From: Isoetes taiwanensis
Taxonomy: Eukaryota > Streptophyta > Lycopodiopsida > Isoetales > Isoetaceae
Length of the DNA stretch: 64,000 nucleotides
Direction: 5' to 3'
NCBI GenBank assembly: GCA_021234155.1
Contig: JAJEKV010000047.1
Span: 5,423,071-5,487,070, forward strand
Below the pieces are notes generated by a model. That model saw only the letters and a list, made by a program, of their open reading frames with translations. It was not told the origin of the DNA and made no database searches. The first letter of the stretch is position 1; every line of letters starts with the position of its first letter. The translations under genes and the position numbers were made by a program. Of this stretch, positions 31,400 through 43,400 are shown one piece after another.

Positions 31400-32511
31400 T
31401 GGGATATTATCTTTTTTTTATGGAAACACATGAACATGAAGAACATAGCTTGCCAAATCTACCAGGTTTTGTACGCATAGACTCTGTTTGGTATAAAAAG
31501 GGCTGGAGACTAAGCGGTTTCGGGGGCATTGCCTGCTACTGTAGAACAACATAAGCACAATTGGTTAGGAAGGTTGAGAAATATTCCTCTAAATAGACTC
31601 TATGGATGGAGTTGGTAACTGCAGACCGAAGGGTGTTTGTTGGCGGATGCTATTTCCCACCTCGTGAGTCACCAATCTATGATCGGTATGACCTAGACAG
31701 GGGTTACCCATTTTTTCATCTAGAGTAGGATGTATTAGAGATTATGAATCTTGGAGAAGTAATCCTAGTAGGAGATTTCAATGGTCACATAGCAAATAAA
31801 TGGGCGAATATGGTTGGCGCATCCAAGGAGGCAATTTGGCTATGCAAAGCTGGAAACACTGAAGACACTTATGTATATGTTACGCCTCAAGGGGGGCACT
31901 TACTGAACATGTGTGGGGGATTGGGCCTAGTTGTATACAATGGGATTGCCAAATATCCTTTCTCAGGGAAATGCACATCAGTTGGCTCGGTGGGAACAGG
32001 TTTGAGTGTGGTGGATTACCTAGTCGCTGGGGAACACTCAGTGGAAACAATACTTGACTTTTACATCGGAGACTGCCTTAAGTCAGATTATATGCCGCTA
32101 ATCTTTGAATTAAAACTCCCGAGCAAGCTGAATCACATGGTACCAGGTAAGAGTTATACCTTGCTTTCCTTTAATTTTCACAAAGCAAAGATATATATGG
32201 ATCTATGTGAGCATAAAGTTAAGAATGTGCAATGGCCACAAAAAGCTAGTGATATAGATGCTAAGCTTAGTGCGATCCTGCTAAATGCTACAAATGAGTA
32301 TTTTATCTCTTTTCAAAGGGCCCAGGGGCTGCCATGTAACCATTGGTTTGATAATGAATGCAAGCAGTTGCGTAAGCTATATAAAGAAGCTAAGGCATAT
32401 GATAAGTTGGAAAGGAGAAAAATCTATATGACAATGGTAAGAAGGAAAAAAAGAGAATACACAGCAGTAAGGCAATTGAAAATGGTAGACATGATAACAG
32501 GACCCGAATAA
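31400..32511 (+). pseudogene. LINE AP-endonuclease and RT leader
   Basis: RIDSVWYKKGWRLSGFGGIA and YCRTT come from the N-terminal half with stops. The open part (31744-32511) has EVILVGDFNGHIAN (intact GDFN), LSVVDYLVAGEHSVE and CLKSDYMPLIFEL, where the SDH motif has become SDY. The tail (NHWFDNECKQLRKLYKEAKA) is the usual linker before RT. Confidence 0.8.
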
Positions 32512-32564
32512 ATTCTGGAGTAAGCTGAAAAGTAAGGTGGCTAAAGTGGTAGAATTGGATCTCG

Positions 32565-33941
32565 ATGGACTTATTGATCGACGCGAAATTGGGAAAGAGC
32601 AATGATAATTTATTGATCCACGCTATAGATGTTGAGATGGGTATTCACAAGCTTGCCTATGAGAAGGCACCAGATATGTTGGGGCTAAAGGCTGAGATGA
32701 TTAAGTGGATAGGGCCAGTGACGACAGAAGTTATTGGTAAATTGCTAAACATCGTTATACGGGATGGCTTCCCACATAGCTGGCAAATGAACAGGATAGT
32801 ACCAGTGCATAAGTCAGGGGACACAGGACATCCCATTAACTATAGAATGATCATGGTAAGCAGTCTCTTTGCAAAGCTTTTTGCGACCATTATAGAGCAT
32901 AAAATAAGCTCCTGAGCAGAAGAGAATGTAAAAAAAATCTAATATGCAAGCATGGTTTAGACCTAAAAAAGCCACACTGGACCATATCTTGGTGCTCAGG
33001 ACTATAGTAGACTGAGTGAAAAAGACAAAGAAGCCACTTTTCACGCTTTTTGAGGCCTTTGATACAATAAGAAGAGCAAATATATGGAAAAAAATGGAGA
33101 AACTAGGGGTTCCAGCACATTTCCAGAATGCGGTCGGCACATTATATGAAAAAGTTTGGGTGCATCTATTTTTCCCTCTGCCACAAGATGTGGGAATTGA
33201 AAGCAATATTGGGGTTAAACAGGGATGCTCGTTGTCACCTACTTTGTTTGGCATCTTCATTGATGAGTTGGAAGATTGGATATCTACAAGTGGAAGAGAT
33301 GGAGCAACGTTAATGGGATATGTAATATTCCTACTATTATACGCTAATGATGTCGTCATATTTGCTAGAAGTGAGGGCAGGCTACAAAAACATTTAGCAG
33401 CTCCAACAGCTTTCTGCAAGTCGAAAGACATGAACGTTAATCTATCCAAAACTAAAATTGTGATATTTGGCACTCAGAAGTCGGATAGATACGCTTTCTA
33501 TTATAAAGGGGAAAAGGTGGATATAGTATCTACCTATAAATATCTAAGCTTGCTAGTAGATCAATCATACAGATGGAACAAGGCAGTAGATCAAAGAGTT
33601 GATGGAGGGCTGAAAGCCTTGTTTGCAATGCTGAGGCAATGCAAAAATGCGGACATTGTTGATTTTGGGCTAAAGAAAAAACTGTTTGTTCTTTGGTTCA
33701 ACAAGCAGTTTTGTATGGGTGTGTGATATGGGAGCCGAGTTTATCACTGGATAGATGGAAGAAAGTAGAAAGAGTCCAAAAGAAATTCTTACTTGCTGAA
33801 ATGGGAGTAAAGCTACAAACGCCTTATGCTATATTGCTTGCAGAGATAGGTCTGATGCCATTAGAAGGCGAAGCCTTATGCCAGACAGTCATATATGTGT
33901 GGAAACTAAGGGTTATGGATGACCAAGCTCTGCTGCCATGA
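32565..33941 (+). pseudogene. LINE reverse transcriptase
   Basis: Motifs: EMGIHKLAYEKAPDMLGLKA, WQMNRIVPVHKSGDTGHPIN, YRMIMVSSLFAKLFATIIEH, then LFEAFDTIRRANIW, GVKQGCSLSPTLFGIFIDEL, and LLYANDVVIFARS where Y-A-D-D should be, so the second catalytic Asp pair is altered (Asp to Asn). NVNLSKTKIVIFG and VSTYKYLSLLVDQSYRW follow. After a frameshift near 33700: AVLYGCVIWEPSLSLDRWKK and GVKLQTPYAILLAEIGLMPL. Confidence 0.85.
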
Positions 33942-34267
33942 AGCACAGTGAGAGCAAGGGGTGGTACACTGACTTTCTTAAATGGCTTCCAAAATGGGAC
34001 ATTGCAGTTGAGAATATCCCATCAAATGCATTGCAAGCAAGGATATATGTGGGGGAGGAGAGGCAAACAAAAAACGGAAAGTTACAGGAAATGGATGAAT
34101 CCAAAGTTGGTTGAAATGTCTTATCTGAGAGAGAACATTTCACTACATAAGAGGCACACAATATGTAGGAATCGTCTCAGCTCACACCATCTAGGGATTG
34201 AGGTGGGACGATGGGGGGACATACCGCAAGAACTCCGGCTGTGCAGATTATGTGAGGAAAACACCCC

Positions 34268-34828
34268 TTTTTTTTTTTTTTTTTTGAAAGCAAGAGACGG
34301 TTTTATCATTAATTATAAAATCTCAAGAACATAGCATGTTTATGCTTTATAGAGAAGCACATGAGAAAATAGATGATCAGCATAGAGCTTCATATTATAG
34401 ATTATGAGCTCTAGCACAAAGATAAGAAAGGAAAGCATGTCAAGAACAATGTGCCAATATACAAAATGCTCCAAAATATGAACAAGTCGAAGAAGCCACG
34501 AGCTGATGGAACTGAGTCTCTGTATAAACTGTAAGCACCTGCAAAAAGGATAATCTTTCCCGAAAATAAACTAGATGAAGATTAGATAAGAGCAAAAGCA
34601 TACTTAGGAAGAGGCTATGGAAGTGGGGATCATTGATCAGAGAAGAAAACGGAGTTGAAATAGGCATTGAATGGGTCTGTAGATCCAAAATAGTATTGAT
34701 TTGGACCCCAATTATTGGTGTAGAAGAGCCGAAATTTATCCTTGTCCTCCAGTAGTATCAGCAGGGAACCATACAGATCAGCTAGGAGTTTGTGATTATA
34801 GTACATGGTTCTATATCAAAACCTAAGA
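34268..34828 (-). mobile_element. L1-type 3' end, inserted antisense in LINE copy 3
   Basis: A run of 20 T (34268-34287) is a poly(A) tail on the minus strand, preceded there by TTGCTTTC and ATTAATGATAAAACC, like the L1 end at 53130-53175. A minus-strand frame (34688-34440) ends in a stop. The LINE finger coding breaks at the poly(T) and resumes near 34829, so this is an insertion. The right border is approximate. Confidence 0.6.
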
Positions 34829-35154
34829 GGAGATCATGCGTTTCGAGCCAATACCCTTGTGGAATTTTGCAAGCTTCCTGCAAAGATGATTGGTAAATTC
34901 CTAACAGATATCCTAGAGTTGAGAGAACAATATGTATGGGATACAAAACATTTTTAGAGGATTATGAATCACGTTTAGGAGAGGAGACCAGTACTCCCCC
35001 TACTGTGGGAGAGGTTGTATAAATTCTATGATGTTTCACAGGCTCTCTATTTGTGTACAAAATCCGTCTCATAGACCTGATGGTCTAGTGGACGAAAATA
35101 ATCAAATTTCTCTCTCTCTCTCTCCCCCCTCCCTCCCTCCCTCTCTCCCTAGAG

Positions 35155-35525
35155 ATCAAAGATACTGTAAAATATGTGGGGGAAGATAAAGTAGAGGATG
35201 CGGACCATGCATTGCTTCCATGTACGACATACAATGTATTACTTGATAAGTTTAGAATATACTACGAAGATCTGCCAACCTTTTTCACCCTAAATGGAGA
35301 CATATTAGGAAAGTATTTGATTGACTTTTTACAGTATAGAGAAGTTTGTATGCATAATCATAATGTTGATGATAATGAGAGTTTGAGTGAGAGTGATGAG
35401 CTAGATGAGGACTCAGAAACCCATCTATTGTTTTACAATGACATTTAAAATTGTTGTCTAATAGGCCTTCGAGGCCTCCCATAGACGTAATACACACACT
35501 CTCTCTCCCTCCCTCCCTCCCTCCG
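35155..35525 (+). pseudogene. LINE C-terminal fragment between two microsatellites (copy 4)
   Basis: It begins directly after the CT/CCCT tail of copy 3 with CKICG-like sequence and DKVEDADHALLPCTTYNVLL, runs to an acidic C-terminus (VDDNESLSESDELDEDSE) and a stop at 35446, and ends with AGGCCTTCGAGGCCT, CATAGACG and another CT/CCCT run (35499-35524). The same microsatellite on both sides suggests insertion into the tail of the older LINE. Confidence 0.75.
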
Positions 35526-37660
35526 ACTATGGTTGTGACTATGGCACAGAAATGATGGCACTATTCTTTTCTAGGCTAGCTTGAGGTTCGGCATTGTACG
35601 CGTTTTAATGATGTTTTTGCAAGGATTTTTCGAGGATCGTCTAAGGTTTTATAATTCCTAGTTGGAATGATGACACACCATTGATTTTGATCTCATATTC
35701 AACGATTTAAGAGTTTTAGGAATGTTTGTGGAGTGATTTTTCGCAAAATTGGTGGAAGATTAGTTTATTTTTCACAAGATCGGCTAAAGATCATGATAAG
35801 CAGAGGTTCCTTTAGCCTTCTTGATAGTAAATTCGGCCCCCAGAGATGTGGAATGACTACTATGAATGGTTCTTGCATTGAAGGTATGTTTCCTAAAGAT
35901 GTTATTGAGTTTTTCTGTGTTTTAGTATCGCTTTGCTGCCTTTGCATGTCGATTCTTATTATTTGCAAAAACTTACAGGAAATGGATCCCGGTTTTTTTT
36001 AAAATGTGGTCTCATAAAAATGATGGGTGCTTCTCTTACCATGAAGCTCTGCCAACTTTCACAATCACGATGGAAAAATTGTTGAACCAGAAGCTGCCCG
36101 TTTTCAAACTTGTTTTCCAATAATTTGAATACATTCTCCATATTGAATAGATTTTTCTCTTTTTCTATACTGTGTTTCATTAATTGTCTACAAGCAGCAT
36201 TTTAAGTTTTTTTACTTCATGCAAGTACAATTGAAGAATGAAACTAAGAGGACAATTTCAGGAAAGAATGTTGCACACGTGGCACTCCAGAATTGGATGA
36301 TATGGCAGAATTGAAGCTACCTAAACTTTACATTATGCCAAAAGCCCTTTACCCTGCATTCCTTCTCGGTCGCTCTGGTTTCCAATCAGGAATGTAGGGT
36401 GAAAAGCCTTTCCCTTATATGAAAATGGCCTCTATTTTTTCTCTTTTGATTTGCGGAGACGTCAAAGTGGCAAAGCTCAGACTCCGTCCTAATGGGGATC
36501 CACCCTATGACCCTCGTTCCTTCCAAACCGAGGAGTATGAAAAATAATTTGGTGCAGAACTTGGGCTTGCAAATTTTGGAGCTCGATGACAAGCATCAGC
36601 ATTCCCGCAGCAAAGATTTAGGCTAGGCCTATATTTTAACATCCCTTTCCCAGTAAAAATTTCCCGTTCACTAAGTTCTTTTATTCTTTCGGAAGCGATC
36701 AAGATTGGAATTCTGTATATAGGAAAGTCCATTTACTGGACTTTCCAGGTGCGAAAAGCTCCCAATGCATGGCGGCGCGGAGGCAGCTTGACATGTCAGA
36801 AATGGACTTTTCTATTACGTGGATGACACTTGGGTGTCATCCACCTCAGCGCCACATCAACCTTTCCTTTACAATTCCTTACTCTATATTTTCTCCTTAT
36901 CTACGTCATACGACTCGTCGGAGGTGTGGCGGGTTGCTGTTTTCGAGGCGCTGACCTTGTTTTTGGTGAGTTGGCCTAAGATCTTGTTGGCACTGGCTCG
37001 AAGACTATTCTGATCAAGATTTTCTTTACTTTCAAGGATCTTTGGCAAGAAACTTAGGCACTGGCCTAAGATCCTTCATTTTGAAGTTCTAGCAGGCTGC
37101 GACAGTGTTCCTGTCGCCACTTTCTTGTATTTCAAGGTTTTTTTCAAGAATCTAAGGTATATTTTAATTTATTAAATTGTATATAAGAACATATGATTTT
37201 GTAGCTAATGTGCATCATTTTGCGTTTGTAGGCGTGGAGTTTTCATATTAGGTTCGTGATATTGTGATTTTATCACATATCTTGAAATTTTTTGGGGTTT
37301 TTTTATCTTCAAGTGACATTCGGTTGAGAATGTAGCAGCTAAGCCGAGACGAGCTTCACTTTCTTACCGCTACAGTTTAAGGGTAAGGTTTCTAGTTTAT
37401 TATTCTACATGTCTAGTTTGTTGCACGTAATTTCTAATTTTCGCATGTAAGTTTCACTTCCATTCTTATTTCTTGCACATATGTTATAGATTTGTTAGAA
37501 GATTTGATATGGAGCATTCTGTCAAGCTTTTGTTGCATACATTGCTTGTACTATATGAGGCTTGTTCAAGGTTTGCAATCATGGATTCAGTCCTCACTTC
37601 AGTATATTGACATGTGACGGTTGCATCTGGAACCTCTGTTCTTGGAGATATTTCTAACAT
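35526..37660. other. No gene identified upstream of the Crypton-like gene
   Basis: Short frames only. Around 36940-37150 the sequence is rich in TTTCAAGGAT/AAGATC motifs repeated a few times without fixed period. 5' untranslated exons of the Crypton-like gene may lie here, but none was fixed. Confidence 0.4.
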
Positions 37661-37671
37661 GCAGGAAGATG

Positions 37672-39632
37672 ATTAAGATATTGATATGGAATCTGAGTTT
37701 TCTGATGAGGCAGTGGAAGACTATTTGAAACGACCAGTTTGTCATGTGGAAATTAACCACGGTTCTAACTCTGAACCTGATGGTGGACAGATATCTGAGA
37801 AGGAAAAAGTAGTGCCATTTTGGAATTAGATCAGGATTTGGTTAATGAGATCCAAAATGGCAGTATAAGCAAGTCTGCGGTAAGTTGCAATGGGCAAGGA
37901 AGCGGTTCGACAGCTAGAGAGTTCACAAGAAGATTGCAATTGATAAAACAATTGAGCAGCTCGACTTGAAGGAATTTGCAGGCATGCTAGAATCATTTGT
38001 GATTCATGTTGTCAAGCTGGATGGAGGGTTGTTCCCATCAGAATCATAAGTATTTAACTTATTATGTTATTTATTTGCATGCATTCTCTAATATAGTTTA
38101 GATCTTTTTTGCAGGCTCCGGGATTTGTTTAGGAGGTTGGAGTGTTTGGTTAGACACGAACAAGAGCGACGTATTGCAGAAACTGGTGTCGAGAAGCCAA
38201 TTTTCAACATCAAGACTTCATCTATATTCAGGAGAGCCAGGCTGGCTTGTCTTGCTGCCATACGGCATTCCAGATTGACTCCAAGGGTATGTAAGAAGAG
38301 AAGGATGAGATCTCCTTCCAGAATGAGCAAGCATTACTAGCGGATGTCGATCATTCAATTCATCATTCCAAAGATAATGCTATTCTCTTATATTTACTTT
38401 TATTTTTATTTTTAGTTTTAGTTTTAGTTTATTTAGTTAAATGTTTTTTACATCTGTTTTGCAAGTCTACAGAAGAGGATTATGTTTTATTGTGTTTCTA
38501 GATTCGGGATCAGAGGTGAAAAGGAGGTGGCAAATTTGAAGGTTTCGGATTTCACAGTAAGTTCTGAGAATGAGAAAGAACATATCGAGTATAATGAGCG
38601 GCTGTTGAAGGTGTATAATATCAGCATGGACAAATATTAGTAGGAAAGTCTCAGAATGCCAGTTTGTGTGTACGACAGGATGTCATACTGACTTTCAAGT
38701 AGTTTTTTCGACATTATCCGTTGTAGCAGATGATTCAAATTGGTTGTTCAAGCAACCAGTAATATCCCCTCGTAAACTTGTAAGTATCTAATTTCTTAAT
38801 TGTGTTTACTTTTTATTTGTGTTTCTGAAGTGTTGTTTGATAGGCGTGGTAAATGTAAAATATCGTCTTAGTGGGAGGAAAATATCTCAAATACATGATG
38901 CAGTTGATTGGGATAGAAGGTTCGTCAGAAGAACAACTTTAGTTTCAAGATTAACTCGTGCTGAAGTGCCTCTTCAAGTTGGAATGAAAGTAACAGGTCA
39001 CAGGACATCAGAAGCCTTCCACAGGTACTCTTTCTATTTCTGCTCTTAATAACTAGTGTTAGTAATTGTTAGTATTTAGTAGTTAGTTGATGTTAGTAAT
39101 TTGCTAGATTAGTAGTTAGTTAGTGTTAGTGATTTCCTAGTAGTTAGTAGAATACTAGTAATTTATTGAGTGTGTTTTCAGATACGATAAGACTACAGAA
39201 TTGTAGGTTAAAGCAGCAATGGAAATAGCAGGACAATCGTTCAATTTTGATGGATCAAGGCGACTGTATGAAGATGTTTATAAGGATGAATTGCAAAAGT
39301 ATGATGATCTTCAGAATGGATCAATAGCTGGAAGTGCATTGTGTGATATCTTTCCTTCTGCTTTGACTCCTCACTCTAGTACAATGCTACAGTCTAGGGA
39401 TCAGAAGTTCATCAAGAAAGACATTGTAGTTGGCACAAGAGCTGCTATAGAAAATGTAGGAGTTACAGGTGAGATTCATACAGTCGAACTAGATAGCGAC
39501 CTTGCCGATGATGCTTTCCTCAATTGCCATTGGGAATCTTTGGAGCAAGTTGCACATCAGCATCAACTTGCCACGAATATCTCAGGTGACAAGTTTCAAA
39601 ACTGTGTCTTCAATATCTATCCTAAAAGTTAG
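37672..39632 (+). pseudogene. Crypton/DUF3504-type tyrosine recombinase gene, intron-containing and decayed
   Basis: Exons by splice sites: ~37672-38048, 38115-38286, 38502-38779, 38844-39024, 39182-39632. The protein pieces follow the DUF3504 order: acidic N-terminus (MESEFSDEAVEDYLKRPV), LDLKEFAGMLESFVIHVVKL and SLRDLFRRLECLV, FNIKTSSIFRRARLACLA, then FGIRGEKEVANLKVSDFTVS holding the first catalytic Arg, HIEYNERLLK, WLFKQPVISPRKL, and FVRRTTLVSRLTRAEVPLQV with GMKVTGHRTSEAFHRY ending at the nucleophilic Tyr. The His of the H-x-x-R box is Arg. The C-terminal end (NCVFNIYPKS) resembles Crypton-derived proteins. Stops follow the start (TAA), the first donor (lost), exon 3 and the Tyr (TAG at 39203), so it is a pseudogene. 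It may be a former host gene or an element; no terminal repeats were seen. Confidence 0.75.
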
Positions 39633-40402
39633 GTCTATGTTAGTTTTTTATTCTAATATGAATTAGATATCAATCTGATACATTAATATTTTGTGTAATA
39701 CTCTGGTTTTAGTCTGATACACATTGATATTACTAGACATTTTGATCTGTAATATTTTGATATTGTACTCGTGTTATATGTATTGGTGTTCAATTCCTGT
39801 AAATATAAGTTTGATCTGTGTTAATACATATTTGTGTTGATCTGCATGATATAATTGAAAACTGGAATGCATTTAAAATACTGGATTCTGAATGCAGCTA
39901 AAGAGTGCAAGTAAAAACAAAATGGATGTAGACAAAACAGCTAAAAAAAGGCCAAGCAATATGGGGGGACACCTAAGTGTCGTTTACGTTGGACTACAAT
40001 GCCCTGAAGCTGCAGGCCTGACCTTGTGACTGCTTGGATCTAAAAGTCCTTCACTCTTCACTCAATTCACAATGCCTGGTGCCATGCCTATGCCTGCAAT
40101 TTGAACCTTCATCATATTCGAGGCTATCCTTTTATTATTTTCCAATACTTTGGCAGGCGCAAAAAAATACAGTGCCGAACAAAACCATCTCGTCCCTTAT
40201 TTATGGGGAAAATCATTTGGCTATACACAAATAATTACATAATTATTATTTGAGATTAACCCCTTCAACAAATTGGGTTAAAAATAGCTTCTAAGAACAA
40301 ACTTTACATGCGAACGCTCACAATGACAAGATGATTCGAATCGAGCATGGCACAATTGATCAGTCGCATTTACATTTCTGCTCGAAGGAATGCCGCAACA
40401 TA

Positions 40403-43400
40403 TCAAGCTCGAATCTTGGGTTCATTAACTTTATTCCGGAAGTTGGGGAGCGAAAAGAAGGAACGTGGAGCTGCAAACGACAAAAAAAAAAGTTCCAATC
40501 ATTCTTTCAATAAAACTTGCAGTGTTGCAGGCACAAGGCATCGCATGTAGAAAGTGATCTAGAAGCTTATTGTGAATCCAGAAAGGAAAAGATCGTGATT
40601 TTACATACCTTTGATCATCGTTCCTCCAGATAAGTGGTCCTCCCTTAACTTGAAATCAGCAGGTGGAACAGGAATGGAGCTCAACGAATGCCCTACAGCA
40701 AATGTGATAAGGACATTAAAGGGATACAGCAACTAATGAGCGAACAACTAATGAGCAAACAAGCATTTGAGACGCACCATCACGGTTGGTAACATCTGCA
40801 CTTTCATCATCTCCTGATTTCATTCTGCCACTGTGACCAGCTCCTGAATCTGCATCGGAGATCGCACCCTCGTCTACATCACCCTCTGATGTCGTCAACA
40901 AAGTCTCTGAATTCTTACTCTTCCTTCCAAATTTTAAAAGCCTCTTGAACCCTCCCTTTGTGGAGTCTTTTCCCGTTTGTTGGCCATTTGTTAAGTTTGC
41001 TCTTTGAGACACAGCATTTTTGGTTGAACTATTATCTGCACCATGCGCAGGATACTGGTTGAGTACAGCACCATTATCCCCTGTATTCAGGGGAACGGAA
41101 GACATGTGTCTAGGTTCAGGTGCAAGAACTTGAGAAGTCGAATCTAAAAGAACCGATGATGAGCTTGATAGATGGGTGTCATTGTTGTGAACAATCTGTT
41201 TTATCTCAGCAACATGACCATCCACAATCGATCTCTTCTCCAAGCTTTTTATGGGAACTTCTGTCGATAACAGATGCTCAATTTCTACACAACCCTGCTT
41301 CTTGTTTGCAAGTGGAATATCAGTATGAGTAGGAATATCAGTATGAGTAGGCATTCCAATATCAGGATAGCAAGTGTCACTAGAATTTCCTGGCTTCTCA
41401 AAATGAACATCAAATACCTCTGTCTCACTCTTTGCTATAACTATTTTTGGATTCTCAATAAGATTATTGTCAGCCTGAAAAGCATCTTTGAGCTTATCTC
41501 CTGTAGCTATCTTGCCCTTTTCAACTGTCTTTTGATCCACAAGTTTTCCCTGTGACTTTTCAATAGGTGTGGGTCCTTTTCCAGCCTTCACAGGCGTAGG
41601 AGCTTCAGAATTGCCCTTTAACTCTCGCAGGCTGGCGATGCTTTTTCTTGTTGTCAAAGCCCTCCTCTTTGCCTCAATCCTGTTCATAGCGGCTCCAGAA
41701 GGATGAGTTCCAGTGCTTTTGTTTCCATCTAATAGGCCTTCTGATTTCCTTGTGCTAGCTGTCAAGCTCTTACTTTTATCCAGGCTATTCAAGTTAGTCC
41801 GCTTCTTGACTTGCTCAACAGAGGGCTTTGCATTCTCTTTCCGCAATTCTGAAACTGACGGAACAGATTTACTGAGTGCTGCCCTGTTTGTTACCTTTGG
41901 AGTTTCTCTAAGACTTGATTGTCTTGTTGCCACACTAGATGATGTTGAAAAGGAATCTGGCTTACGAGATAAGGATTTTGTGGTGCTCAATGACCTGGAA
42001 GTAGAAGTCGTCTGCTTTACTGAGCGAGGAGTAGAAGCGGTAGATCCTCCTTGTGCATTTCGTGCTGCAATACGCTTCTGGCGTTCTGCAGCTAATTTTT
42101 CTAAACGTTTCCTTTCCTCCTCCTCCTATATCAAATACATAAAACAGCAGCAAATTAGCAAACAACCATGCCATTTATGCATCCAGATCCCACATGCTAA
42201 TACAAGTATTTCACTTAAGCCCTTCAAACAATAACATTGACTCTGCAGGTCCCCTCCATAATTTACCTTTTCTTTTTTGCCCTTCAAAAGACTTGTCCTA
42301 GCAGCACGTGATTGAGTGTCTGATAGATAACCTGGCCTTTTCGTCCCACCAACTTTAGAGGAGAGTTCAGCCTTCCTCTTCTCCAGGGAATCTTGTAAAG
42401 ATTTCAGCTTAGCCTCTCTTTCTGCCCTCTTAGGACCAGCTTCACTCAAAAGCTTTTCATCCCGTTTCTCACAATATTGTTCATATAGTCTTCCCTTCTC
42501 ATCTGCAGGGGAGTTGTCCTTGACACCTGCAGTGCCACTCCCCAGCAGCTGAAAATCATAATCGGCAGAATCATCCCAAGACCTCTCTACAAAGTCCTTG
42601 CCAGAGCGCTCAGGCATCAGCAAAAGTTCATCAGATGGAAATAGGTCGGGCCTCTGTTCCTCATCGCGAACTTCTAGCTCACCAGTCGACAATGGTGTCT
42701 TCCACGTTAGTTCCATCTGCTCTTGGACAATACGATTTGGCATAATAAAGGAGTCATCTAATCCAGCATTGTCTATGCCCTCATTGGAACTTGTTTTTGT
42801 TTGCTGCAAATCACCATCAATGATTTGCTGTTGACCATTTCGTATACCAATTTCTCCAAGTCTCTCAGGTATAATGTAAGAGTCACCAGTCTGTAGACGA
42901 CCAGTTCTACTAGAAGCATTAGAAAAAAATTCTGATGATGGAGAATTTCCATTCATATCTGAGTCCCTGTCAGGTAATACCATTGAATCTTGAAACTTCT
43001 GGCCTGGCAGACGGATGCCTCCATCAAGTTCAGTGCCGAATTCAAGTCTTGATGTTCCATGAACAGTCGTGCTGTTTTCTTTAGAAAGCATTAACTCGTC
43101 AGTACTGAGAACAGTCCTGCGTGTATTCCGCCCACGAGATTCTGAATCAAAATTCATATGATTTTCCTTGCGAGATGATGTTTTAGCTTCGGATGGCATC
43201 TTATAATCATAATCATACACTTCATTATCCGCATTACGGTAGTTCGCTGTAGAAGAGGATAGTTCCTCCATATGTGAAATGGGTTCATGGTAATGACCTG
43301 ATTCTTTGCCTGCTTGGTTGCTGCTAGATCTGTGCCACTGTCTATCCACATCCTTTTCAGACAATGAAGAGCTTTCACTTTCTGAGGAAAGTCGGCTCTG

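Larger units (their letters stand above)
31390..35150 (+). mobile_element. LINE copy 3 with nested L1 3' end
   Basis: It carries the endonuclease (about 31410-32190), RT (32565-33726), a post-RT region and the start of the C-terminal finger (CRLCEEN at 34243-34262). A poly(T) and about 560 bp then intervene. LINE sequence resumes near 34829 (DHAFRANTLVEFC, KFLTDILELREQYV) and ends with the GACCTGATGGTC hairpin at 35072 and a CT/CCCT tail (35112-35152). Several stops and the YAND catalytic site make it inactive. Confidence 0.8.

Noticed and set aside
40347-40550. Plus-strand frames opposite the last CIP7-like exons
   Set aside because: They are antisense shadows; the minus-strand splice sites and conserved C-terminus explain the region.
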